From assembly GCA_027604665.1 (NCBI GenBank), contig JADGIZ010000296.1, positions 1-16,655 of the forward strand: DNA of 16,655 nt, written 5' to 3'. The notes below the pieces were generated by a model. The model was not told the origin of the DNA, did not search any database, and saw only the letters and a list, made by a program, of their open reading frames with translations. A program made the position numbers and the translations under genes. The DNA is from Polyrhizophydium stewartii. Its lineage: Eukaryota > Chytridiomycota > Chytridiomycetes > Rhizophydiales. Shown here piece by piece: positions 1-9,019 of this stretch; position 1 is the first letter of the stretch; the number at the start of each line of letters is the position of its first letter.

Positions 1-554
1 CGCCGTCAAAGTGCCTTGCTCCAAGCCGTGTCGCCGTTCTTGCTGCCTGTCGTTCTCCGCGTTTGCTGATCTCTGGAATGCGAGTAAGAGCGCATCCAAT
101 CAGTAAGCCACCGCGGGACATGTGCCGACTACCCGAACGCCACGACCGACGAGGCAAGTGCGGCTGCTCCCGCTGTTGCGACGCCTCGAGCGTTTGAGTC
201 GCAGCCTCACCACCGACGCCACGGGCGTCGGTGGAAAGACCCAAGCGGATGCGCACTGCTCTGCGCCTCCAAAGGGCCGCAAGCCCTGCCGTCCTGCTGC
301 AGCCCTGCTTGACTCGGAGAAAGAGACAGCAGGCTCATGCAGCGGGGCATGCACTTGATGCAAGCCAGCCTCGTCCACAGCCAAGCGGGCGTTTATGCCT
401 CGAACTGCCATCCCTCGCACGAGGCAGAGCCGGGGACGGGACGAGAGTGCGGCCGACCGTCGGTCGCCGCTGGGCGGTTGGGGCCAGCGCTCGATTGATG
501 TGCGCGGCTGCTTCGCCAGGCAGGCGACGCCTTGCCAGGCGGACTGTCACTCAC
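1..554. other. Non-coding or unresolved left edge
   Basis: No convincing coding region is visible here. Open frames exist on both strands, but they are Arg/Pro/Ala-rich and look like products of high GC content. A perfect 11-bp hairpin lies at 210-234. On the minus strand, a good 3' splice-site-like sequence (a CTGAT-type branch motif, then a pyrimidine-rich run ending in CAG) ends at 73. Minus-strand sequence from 72 towards 1 could therefore be an exon that leaves the window. If it belongs to the exon at 555-702, the intron would be about 480 nt, much longer than those of the neighbouring genes, so the link is weak. Confidence 0.4.
210..234. repeat. Perfect 11-bp inverted repeat with 3-nt loop
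   Basis: CCACCGACGCC at 210-220 is the exact reverse complement of GGCGTCGGTGG at 224-234, with ACG between. The stem is GC-rich and would form a stable hairpin in either strand. No run of T follows it, and no gene end is identified beside it, so no terminator role is claimed. Confidence 0.8.
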
Positions 555-702
555 CAAAGGTCTTGCGCCAGTTCTCCACGTCGTGCACCGTGATGCGCCG
601 TTTGCGGATGCACACCAGCTGCGAGCGGTGGTTGGCGACCGTCTTGGAGGCCCGCGACTTGTTGCAGAGGGGGCATGTCTTGCAGCGTCTGGTGCGGCCC
701 AT
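555..702 (-). CDS. Possible first exon of a small basic Cys-rich (zinc-finger-like) protein
   Basis: On the minus strand an ATG at 702 opens a 49-codon frame. It begins MGRTRRCKTCPLCNKSRASK and ends VHDVENWRKTFG, directly followed by a textbook 5' splice site (G|GTGAGT, intron beginning at 554). The peptide is strongly basic. Its C-x2-C-x2-C cluster, followed by an H and a C within about 20 residues, recalls a small zinc-binding knuckle. I do not recognise the family. Supporting points are the ATG, the sensible composition and the strong donor; an in-frame stop lies shortly upstream of the ATG. Against it, no downstream exon could be placed with confidence. It could be a chance open frame, a fragment of a decayed mobile element, or a real gene running off the left edge. 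Confidence 0.27.
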
Positions 703-1142
703 GTCCGTGGCGGATTGGTTTTGGTGAGAGCCTGGCTGGGTCGTGATCTGGCGACAAAACTCCCAACGCCCTCATGCCATGTCTCGCAACTCTGCCGGAA
801 GTTCCTAGAGATGCAGAGTCGTTGTATGCCAAGGAAATCTGATGTGCAATGGCCTGGCGACGAACGAGCCAGAAATCGCAGGTACAGGTCAAGACGTCTG
901 GTGAACCAGGCCCATCTTGGACAAATTTGGCTGAGCGATCTTGGCATCCAAGATGCTGTCCGCGGCCGAACGGTTGAAGATCGCTACGTTCACCTGCAGA
1001 ATGGGGTCCCTGTTAGAAGAGCAAGGATCCAGGAGCGGCATCCTTTGTGCATCCCTTACCTTTAATGCAGCGACCATCGGCGATTATGGCGGTTGCTGGT
1101 CGGCGTCAAGGACAAGAACGCAGGCGGCTGCGCTGGCTGGAA

Positions 1143-1212
1143 GGCCGAGTGCACGCATGCCTGCAGGCTGCAGGGAAGCGACGGCAGCATGCAGGCATGC
1201 GTGCGCTTGGCC
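1143..1212. repeat. 23-nt inverted repeat (2 mismatches), 24-nt spacer
   Basis: The left arm at 1143-1165 pairs with the right arm at 1190-1212. The inner 15 bases (left GCACGCATGCCTGCA, right TGCAGGCATGCGTGC) are a perfect match; two mismatches fall in the outer eight bases. The spacer at 1166-1189 contains further CTGCAG repeats. The structure could extrude as a cruciform or fold as a long RNA hairpin. No flanking coding region explains it. Confidence 0.75.
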
Positions 1213-1653
1213 GACCGAGCCGCACGCCGCCAGAGCGGCCAGGCACAGGTGCGACTGAGCAGCGACAGCCGAGCGAGTTGCTGTGCGAGCGTGCGGGTGG
1301 TGAGGCAGCCTTGAACCTGCGGGTCACCTGTGCATGCAGAGCGGCCAGGTCAGCGCACAGGCGAGGCAGGGCAGCGTCGCATGCCGGCAACCATGGCTCC
1401 GTCGCTCTCATCGTCGCCGCCCTGCCGTGGTGCGACGGAGCACGGATGCGGCGCGGGCTGGCGCAGCACGGTATGGACAGCGGCGAGGCTGGGCGGTGCA
1501 CGAGGTGCTGGGGCGGCGTGCGGTGGGCGGGCGGACGAGCGCAGCAGGTGCCGGGGAGAGCGAGTCGAGCGGGAAGGGGGCGGGTTGGTGGATGTCGCTG
1601 ATGCCAACGGCGTGCGGCGCACCCTCGTGGCTTCGAGGCGGCTGGAGGCCGCG

Positions 1654-1707
1654 GTGGGTCTTCTGGCGGCGGTGAGCCTGCTGGCGGCGGTAGGCCTGCT
1701 GGCGAGT
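1654..1707. repeat. Imperfect 18-bp tandem repeat, three copies
   Basis: Three consecutive 18-nt units start at 1654, 1672 and 1690 and share the core CTGGCGGCG or CTGCTGGCG. Read on the plus strand they give an in-frame hydrophobic Ala/Val/Leu repeat, but the surrounding frame does not look like a real protein, so this is listed as a DNA repeat only. Confidence 0.55.
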
Positions 1708-2869
1708 TGCGGCTGCGGCGACAAGCCAGTCGCTGAGCCGGCATCGCCAAAGCAGCCGAGGGCGTCGCGTGCGGCGAGGCATAGCTGTTCGGCTTGAGGG
1801 CGCCTTGTGTCTTGTGGGAGAATGAGCAGGTCTGTTGCCGTCCCTTATCGCTTTAATGAACGAGTCCGAGGCGGCCACAAACCTTCACAACAACCGGCAC
1901 CCACATATCGCCGCCAGCTGCGTGAGCGAGACGACATCCAGCGCAGGCGTGCGGTTTCGACAGCGCGCCTGCAGGCCAGCATCTGCTCCACACCATATCC
2001 CGGTCGTTCAAGCAACGCTTTATTGTTGCTGGTCGCTTCGCGGTTTGGCGAAGCTCGATGCGGTGTGCAATTGCCTGCTTGGGCCTCGAAACTCACGGCC
2101 GCACGATGCTGCCTTCCGGGAATCGTGCGGCCTTGCGTGAGAAGACCACAAGGCGGTCGCTCACCAGCAGCGGACTGGCCAGCGGCCCCAGAGACCGCAC
2201 TCGCAGTCGCTCGGCGTTGATCCGTCAAGCGTCCGTCCGTCAGCGTAGCGGGCGGTCGCGGCCTTTGTGTCGGCGAGCTGGACGGTGTGTGGCATGCGTC
2301 GGAGTACGGCTGCATATGTGCATGCCAAGCAGCGTCCACGCAACAGGCTTGCTGCCCGCGGCCGGAGCGAGTCGGGCGTTGTCGGTTGCGCGGGAAAGAG
2401 ATTGTGTTCTCGGATAAAATGTGCAGAGGCGGCGGCCGCGATTCGCAGCTCCATTCCATGGCGGTACAACCAAGATCATTGGAAAGCAAGAGACAGCGGC
2501 TTACCGCAAGTAACGGCACAGCACCAACCAGATCGCGACTTGTTTGACCCACCGCCTTTATCGTTCCATTCCAAAGCAAATCCAAGCCCGCACTGGTGGA
2601 AACCAAGCAGCCCGCGCCACCTCCTTCAGCTTTCTCCAGCAAATCGTCGCGCACCAATCGGCATGTGCAGATGCTCGAGCAGAAGCAAACCTCGCAAGGC
2701 CCCGAGGGTATGCGCAATAAAGTGGAGACGCCGCCTTCAGCACTGCTCCCCCTTCAACCAACAACAGAACCAGGCTGCATGAGCTTGCCAACACAATGCG
2801 GCTGATTCACCAAAGAGCAATGCCACATCCTTCGTGACCACCCATGTCACAAGCCTCTGGTTTATCTTG

Positions 2870-2880
2870 CCCCCCCCCCC
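2870..2880. repeat. Homopolymer C tract (11 C)
   Basis: A run of eleven C bases within less GC-rich intergenic DNA. A similar ten-base C run lies at 3120-3129. Such tracts are slippage- and sequencing-error-prone. They sit outside recognised genes. Confidence 0.85.
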
Positions 2881-3119
2881 GCATTTCTTCACTCTTTCCC
2901 TCATGGCACAAATACGCATTTCACTTGTGTGTGCTCTTCAACCTCTCTGATCTCCACTGCTGCGCCCAGTACAACCGTCCACCAAAAGCTGCACATCAAG
3001 ATCGCTGCCCAAGGGCGGGTCGATGCATGCAAGCACAAGGCCCATTGAGCCTCAAGCATGAAAACAAAAATAAATGGGGGAGGGAACGAGCACTCAGCCA
3101 GGCCAAACACAAATTGAAA

Positions 3120-3129
3120 CCCCCCCCCC
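3120..3129. repeat. Homopolymer C tract (10 C)
   Basis: Second C run in the same intergenic stretch, about 240 nt from the first. No gene context is recognised. Confidence 0.85.
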
Positions 3130-3284
3130 AATCTTCAAAAACAGTTGCTGGGCGGGGTGTATTTGATCTGACAGCACCAAAGGGCATTGAGGGGAGAGCC
3201 ATCCGGGACGACGAGGGATGTAGTGTGAGGGGCAAGTGTAGGGCAGTGAGGAGCAAACGTTCAAGACGACCAAAAAACATGTTC

Positions 3285-3446
3285 GTGGTGGTGATGGTGG
3301 CAGTGGCGGTGGCGGTGGCAGCAGATCAATGATGCGATGACAGGGGTGCAGTGGTGATGGTGGCATTGGTAGTGGTGGTGGCGGTGATGGTGACGGCGGC
3401 GGCAATGGTAGTAATGACGACATTGTTTTACGGTGGCGGTGATGCT
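3285..3446. repeat. Degenerate GGT/GGC/GAT trinucleotide microsatellite, three blocks
   Basis: Blocks of GGTGGTGATGGTGGC-like trinucleotides occupy about 3285-3322, 3350-3420 and 3431-3446, separated by short unique DNA. On the minus strand they read as CCACCATCACC-type repeats, giving Pro/Ser- or His/Cys-rich low-complexity frames depending on phase. The lack of a consistent start, end or splice pattern suggests a non-coding microsatellite downstream of the 3697-5364 gene. Confidence 0.7.
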
Positions 3447-3696
3447 GGGGGCAAAAGTCTGTGTAGCATGACAAGCTTGTAGAGTGCAGGTGTGATTCAA
3501 AGAGCAAGGCGGATCTGGGCGTCCAATGGCAACAAGAGAGCGGGCAGAGCCTGTTTGGAGGGAGGGGTTGAGCAGGAGGGCGGGAGTTACACAGAGTGTG
3601 AGATTGGCGACTCTGGCACAGAGCCGCCAATTGGACAAGAGGAGAAAGAAAAGAGAAGCGGGAAGCCCTCCCTCGGCGAGGCTATTGTGGGCCGGC

Positions 3697-5245
3697 TCAG
3701 TTGTCGCTCAGAACCGAGTCGAGGTCGGAAAAGTCGATTCCGTAGTCGGTCTCGATGATCGAGTCGTACTTGTAGACGCTGTCCGTGGTCGAGTCCTGCG
3801 ACGCAACGGCGGACGCGGCGGCGGCAACGGCGTAAGCGGCGGCGGCAGCGTCCATTTCGGAGCGGTCGAGGCGGACCGTGCGCGCCGTGGACTCGACCGC
3901 GGGGTTGACATTGATGAGGCGGAGCAGATTGCTGTTGCCGGCTGAGCGCTCGCCAGCGTCCGTGGCGCTCTCGGCGTCCGTCGACGGCACGGGGGAGGCG
4001 CGCGCAATGGCCTCGCCGGCAACCCGGGCGATACGCTGCTGGAGAAGCGTGTCGGTGGTGCGGTCGCTTGCGACGCTCAACACCGAGCCGCGCATGCTGG
4101 CGGTGCCGTCCGTGTAGACCGAGGCGTGCTGGATGTGCACGGCGACGCCCGAGACGGGAGCAAACGGCGCCTGCACGACCGTGAAGCGCTGCGGCTCGGC
4201 GGCGGCCAGCTCCGTGACGCGGACCTGGTGCACCTGCACGTTGCCCTCGAGGACGTGGGCCGGGGCGGCGAGCGACGAGGCGGCGACGACCTTGGCCGCA
4301 GCGCGGGCGGCCTCGGCAGCCGAGTCGTGGGACGTGGCGGCCGACGACTGCGACGACTTGGACGACTGGTAGGCGCTGACGTCGGGGATGGGGCGGGAAG
4401 GCGGCGGCATCATGCCGGGGGCGATGATGCTGGACAGGTCGGAGTACGGCTCGTCGTCAAAGGCGTCGAGGAGCGAGTCGGGGTGCAGTCCGCGCATGGC
4501 GGGCTCCTGCTTGTAGTCGAGCGTGTCGGTGCCGCCTCCGAGGCTGGAGGGACGCAGCTGCGGGGCGGAGGCGGAGATGGGAGCCAGATTCGGGGCCTCG
4601 ATGTCGACGGGGGTCGGGGCGGGCATCTCAAAGTCGATGGTGGCCAGGCTGTCGGTGCGGTTGAGGCGGGGCAGGCTGGACAGGTCGCGTTCGTGCGGGC
4701 CGAGGGCAGCCTGGAGCTGCACGCCCATGAGGCCCATGGTCGAGCCGCGGCGCTGCGCGGAGCCGGGCGACTTGGGCGAGCCAGCGGCATCGTCGGCGGC
4801 GGCCGTCTGGCGGCGACGGACAACGAGGCCGCCAATGACGACAAAGGCGAGGAGCAGCGCGCCGGCCGAGCCCGCGACGATGGGCATGGTCGGGGTTGAC
4901 GAGGACGAGGCTGCCTTGTCCTGGGCCGAGGGCTGGTCGGGCGCGAGGCTGCCCGGGTCCGGGGGCGAGCCGGCGACGCCCGAGCTGCTGCCAGATTGGC
5001 CAGACTGGGGCTGCGACGAGGCCTGGATGCGCTGGTTCTGCTTGTTGATGTTGGGCAGGATGGGCTGGATGACGTTGGCGTCGTCGGGTGCGATGGCGTC
5101 GTCGGGTGCGTCGTCGGGTGCGTCGTCGGGTGCGATGGCGTCGTCGGGTGCGATGGCGGCGGCGCTGGCCTGGGCGCCGTTCGTCTTGAGGGCTGGCTGC
5201 TGGCTGGCGACAAACCCGGGGCCAGGGCCAGGGCCAGAGCCAGGG

Positions 5246-5324
<79 letters not shown>

Positions 5325-5364
5325 CCACACTGACCGACACGCAGAAGCAGTTCCTTGAGATCAT
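3697..5364 (-). CDS. Single-pass membrane protein, Gly-Ser-repeat ectodomain and long cytoplasmic tail (5' end uncertain)
   Basis: The minus-strand frame ends at a TGA at 3697-3699. Starting at the ATG at 5364 gives 555 aa, but this start is a guess because the frame stays open further upstream (antisense to the neighbour). Numbered from it: a (Gly-Ser/Pro)n tract at about 15-48; an IAPDDA/PDDA repeat at about 70-96; a Ser/Gln/Pro-rich stretch; one hydrophobic segment at about 161-182 (PIVAGSAGALLLAFVVIGG) followed by RRR, consistent with an outside-to-inside type I topology; then a tail of about 370 residues. The tail is rich in Ser, Ala and Asp, with DSLLDAFDDEPYSDLSS and a C-terminal DYGIDFSDLDSVLSDN. 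The layout resembles fungal single-pass wall-sensor or mucin-like proteins, but no family is recognised. No clear signal peptide is visible in this frame. It is head-to-head with the DUF726 gene. Confidence 0.72.
5078..5155 (-). repeat. Coding repeat of 12- and 18-nt units (APDD/IAPDDA)
   Basis: Five units starting at 5078, 5096, 5108, 5120 and 5138 alternate 18-12-12-18-18 nt. Each carries GCGTCGTCGGGT; the longer units add GCGATG. On the minus strand they encode an IAPDDA/PDDA repeat in the ectodomain of the membrane protein. All length changes are multiples of three, so the frame is kept. Confidence 0.85.
5221..5322. repeat. Hexanucleotide repeat GCCAGR, 17 copies
   Basis: Seventeen uninterrupted 6-nt units occupy 102 nt. 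The first few alternate GCCAGG and GCCAGA; the last thirteen are all GCCAGA. The array lies at the junction of two divergent genes. On the minus strand it encodes Gly-Ser/Gly-Pro in the membrane-protein frame. On the plus strand it encodes Glu-Pro/Gly-Pro in the frame leading into the DUF726 gene. None of the six frames contains a stop. Confidence 0.93.
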
Positions 5365-8300
5365 GCACAGGTACGAGTCCGGCCAGGACATCGACATCGA
5401 GGCCCTCGCGCGGCCCGTCCAGCACCAGGAGCACCACGCAACCAGCGACGACGACCCCGACAACGACGACGCCCTCTCCACAGGCGTCTCGCGCAACTCG
5501 TCCGCCGCAGACCTGGCCCTCTCGTCACACGGCTCGCCCGCCATCTCAAATGCATCGATCCCCGCGGCTGTCCCCGCCCTGCAGACTTCCGCCGACGGCA
5601 AGCTGCAGCCGCCTCGGCAGCCCTCGACCTCGACCCATACGCGCAAGCGCTCGTCGGGAAACATGCGCCGCCGCCTCGAAGAGGACAGGCCCGTCACCTC
5701 AAAGTCGCAGACCATCTCGAACATCCAGAGCGTCTTCACCGACACACAAAAGATTGCCTATGTCGGCCTGTGCTATCTGTGTATCTCGCATTTCCGCAAA
5801 AACCGCCTCGAAAACTTCAAAAAGGCCGCCGCCGCATACGACAGGTGGTCGCAGCAGTTCATGGAGAAGCTCTATGTTTATCTGGAGCTGCTTCCCGAAG
5901 GTGCTTCTTTTACGGCTCTTGCGCCCCGTCCCTGCAAGCATTCCTGGCTAACGCGACGATCCAGAGCGGCTGATGATTGAGAACCTCGCCGAGCATGGCC
6001 TCCTGCCATCCGACTTGTCAACCGGCCTGCTAAGCGACGCCAAGAAGGCGCTCGCGCAGCTTGAGCAGGACCAGGAACGCCGCCAGCGTGCCGAGCAAGA
6101 CGCACTCGACAGAGGCTTGCCGCTCGTCAGCGACGACGCCGCAATGGACTCGGGACCCTCGGACGTGCGATACACGATCTTGTCGCACCTCTTTATCCTC
6201 AGCATCAGCGATGGCCACTACGATGCCCGGGCCCGCACCATCATGCGCACCATCGCCAAGGACATGGAGATTCCATACCTCGATCTCGTCAAACTCGAAG
6301 GCGTCATTGCCGACCAGCTGCGAATCTACGAGAACCACGAGGCCGTCAAGCCCGACGGCGAGGTTGTTGGCCAGCGCAACAAGGTCGAGGGTCGCAACCG
6401 CTGGCTGCTTGCCGGCCTAGCGACGCTCGGTGAGTGTCAGACCGGCGACTCGGTCTAACTGAATTGCGACTGCGGCTGACAGCTCATTCTCCTCTGCTCA
6501 GCCGGCGGCGCTGTTATTGGAGTCACAGCGGGTCTTGCGGCGCCGTTCATTGGCGCGGGCATCGGAGCGGCCCTCACCACTTTTGGCGTCACCGGCGCTG
6601 CAGGCGTCAGCACGTTCATGGCAGGCACTGGCGGCCTGGCCATCATCACAACAGGCGGCGTTTTAACCGGAGGCGGTGAGCGTGCTGCCCAGCCTGGACA
6701 CCAAGTGACGTCTGTCGTTGTTGACTGACATACAACCAACAGGCATGTCGGGCGTCAAGATGATGAAGCGAACGCGCGGCATCGAGGAGTTTGAGTTCCT
6801 GGCCCTCGAAGACGCCTTGCGCATCATCGCAGAAAACAAGGAGAAGCGCAAGACCGAGCGCCGGAAACGTCGGCGTCGTGAAGCCCGCGCTCAGCTGCAG
6901 GAGAAGAAGGACCAGCAAGAAGCCAAGCGCAAAGAGCTCGAGGCGCAACATCAGCAGCAGGCAGCGCCGTCCAGTGATGGATCCAAAGCTCTTCCGCCGC
7001 CTGTGCCTGCTCGGCCAGCCGGCTTGATTGTGGCCGACACGGCCAACGCCAACAACGCCAGTGCTGCCAACAACAACACTGCCAACGCCAACACCGACGT
7101 GCTCTGGGAGCTCTCGTCTGTCATCGAGACCGATGCCGGATTCCCCGACGGCAACGGCAACGTGGACACGGTCACGCTCGACGGCTTCGACGACGATCTC
7201 GCCTCGACCATCATGGGCGACGACGTGCCCGGCGATGACGAGCTCGAGACGCGCAACCGACAGAACAGCCAGGCAAGCAAGACGCGCCAGACCAGCGTAC
7301 TCATCACGATTGCCGGCTGGGTCACCAACAGCACCGACGACCACACGCTTCCGTTTTCGGTGCTCACGCCCGGCCAGAACGGCGACCACTACTCGCTCAT
7401 TTGGGAGACTAAGGTGCTGCAGGATCTCGGCTCGGCCCTGCGCATTCTGGTCGCCGAGGTCGCCAGCTTCATCTTCCAGCAGGGCCTGCAGGCGACACTG
7501 CTCCCGGTCCTGATGGCGGGCCTCACCGGCCCCCTGTGGATGATCAAGCTCACGTATCTTGTCGACAACCCATGGGGCAACGCGCTCACCAAGGCCGAAA
7601 AGGCCGGCCGCGTGCTGGCGGACACGCTCATGAGCCGCGTGCAGGGCAGCCGCCCCGTTACGCTCGTGGGCTACTCGCTCGGTGCGCGCGTCATCTACTT
7701 TTGCCTGCTCGAGCTGGCCGCACACAATGCCTTTGGCATCGTCGAGGAGGCGTATCTGTTTGGCACACCCGTGATCGGCAACAAGAAAGACTGGGAGCGC
7801 ATCGCGTCGGTCGTTGCCGGCCGTGTCGTGAACGGCTACACGCAGAGCGACATGCTGCTTGGCGTGCTCTATCGCGCGTCGTCGGCGCTGTGGTCCGACG
7901 TGGCAGGCCTGCGTCCCGTCAACGGCGTGCCGGGCATCGAGAGCATGGACCTGAGCGAGTTTGTCAAGGGCCACCTCGAGTACCGGTCCAACCTGCCCAA
8001 GATCCTCAAGCACTGCGGGTTTTCTGTCAGCGCCGACAAGTTTGAGGACCAGGACGACGAGGAGGAGCAGGAGCGCCTCGAGATCGAGGAGGAGCGGCGG
8101 CTTGCCAAGGAGTCGCGCGAGCGCGAGCGCAAGGAGCGCGCGCAGCAGCAGGCCGAGGAGGCGCAGCGGCGCAAGCGCGAGAAGGAGGAGGAGCTCGAGC
8201 GCAAGCGCAAGGACAAGGAGGACGCGGCTCTCGCAGCCGCAGTGATTGCGGCCCGCAAGAAGGCCGAGGCGGCGGCGGCAGCGGCGGCGAGTGCCAAGGC

Positions 8301-8949
8301 GTCGCCGCCCGCGTCGTCGGGGTGGTTTGGATCGCGCAAGTCGAGCACGTCGTCGGCATCGGGATCCGCGCCGTCCAAGTCCAAGCAGCAGCTTTCCGCA
8401 GGGCTCACGCAGGACGAGATTGTCGCCGACGAGCTGCGCCAGATGTCCGAGCTCGAGGATATGATGCAGGTCTACTGGCAGCCGCGCGAGATCAAGTCGA
8501 CCCTGCCGCCGCTTGTCATCTCGAGCTCGGCCGGATCTGGGTCGGCTGGATCTGCGTCGGGATCTGCGGCCGGGCCGGCGCCCGAGACGGCATCGGCCGC
8601 CATCCCCGTGCCCGGGTCGTCGCGGCGCGAGTCGAGCGCGTCTTCGTTGGGAGACCGCACGCGCGGCATCAGCCAGCGGCCCAGCAACGCAGAGGAGCAG
8701 CTTGCCATGGACATGCTCGAGGACCAGATGAACGAGCTCGGCGTTTTTGATGGCATGGGCGACGAGCCCGCCGCATCGTCGTCCAAGTCGCGCCCGTCGG
8801 TGTCGGCATCTGCGTCGCCTGCGTTCAACCCGCTGCGCATGCCCGGATCGGCGTTCTCGGCGACGGGCACGCAACGCGCGAGCAGTGCCAGCCCGTCCGC
8901 ACCCGGCGGGCTGCAGCCGCCCGGCCGCGCGTTCTCGTCGCGGCGGTGA
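5363..8949 (+). CDS. DUF726 / TMCO4-like alpha/beta-hydrolase (Mil1-type putative lipase)
   Basis: Four exons: 5363-5900, 5965-6429, 6502-6675, 6743-8949 (stop TGA). The introns are 64, 72 and 67 nt, GT-AG; the first has a GCTAAC branch motif. The join gives 1127 aa from the ATG at 5363. The frame is open further upstream (ATG at 5153 would add 70 aa including a Glu-Pro repeat), so the start is uncertain. Features: family N-terminal block around FTDTQKIAYVGLCYL; Gly/Ala-rich hydrophobic segment at about 335-392 likely to insert in membrane; basic coiled coil at about 424-465; serine-hydrolase nucleophile elbow GYSLG with Ser704; later SDMLLGVLY and GHLEYRSNLPKIL, which may supply Asp and His; charged coiled coil at about 828-909; Ser-rich tail. 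Yeast Mil1 (YFL034W) and human TMCO4 share DUF726; Mil1 is linked to AP-1 and membranes. Lipase activity here is inferred. Confidence 0.9.
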
Positions 8950-9019
8950 CGCCGGCGGCGATGTGTGGAATGAAGAATGGGGTTTGGCACGCCATTTTGG
9001 GGTTCTTTCCCCGACAGTC
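8950..9019 (+). other. 70-bp gap between DUF726 gene stop and methyltransferase ATG
   Basis: Only 70 bp separate the DUF726 stop codon from the next start on the same strand, so the 3' UTR of the first gene and the promoter and 5' UTR of the second must share or overlap this space. No TATA box or AATAAA is visible; the sequence turns T- and C-rich just before the ATG. Confidence 0.6.

Larger units (their letters stand above)
703..3696. other. Long gene-poor stretch with repeats and homopolymers
   Basis: About 3 kb without a supportable gene. The longest frames (for example minus 1845-2717 and minus 3094-3630) have compositions typical of antisense or random GC-rich DNA, or are Pro/His low-complexity, and show no domain pattern. 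Up to about 1800 the DNA is very GC-rich and holds the large inverted repeat at 1143-1212 and the 18-bp repeat at 1654-1707. From about 2400 it becomes less GC-rich, with C tracts at 2870-2880 and 3120-3129. From about 3040 to 3660 the plus strand is markedly purine-rich, including degenerate GGT/GAT repeats. Confidence 0.55.

Noticed and set aside
1106..1797. Several overlapping Arg/Ala-rich frames on both strands
   Set aside because: They are typical GC-rich noise around the inverted repeat. No frame shows a consistent protein-like pattern.
1845..2717. Minus-strand open frame of 290 codons
   Set aside because: The composition is random-looking, with no hydrophobic or domain pattern, no splice support and no recognisable homology.
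3094..3630. Pro- and His-rich frames over the microsatellite
   Set aside because: They come directly from trinucleotide repeats; the two overlapping frames are equally plausible, and neither has a good start or context.
4523..5152. Upstream extension of the DUF726 frame on the plus strand
   Set aside because: This part is antisense to the transmembrane and tail coding of the minus-strand gene, whose composition and domain pattern are convincing. Coding on the plus strand here is unlikely.
4410..5330. Ala-Leu repeat frame resembling a signal peptide
   Set aside because: It starts with GTG, has no upstream ATG before a stop, and downstream becomes a Pro/Thr/Ser/Arg shadow of the real membrane-protein frame. 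Kept only as a possible link in the findings.
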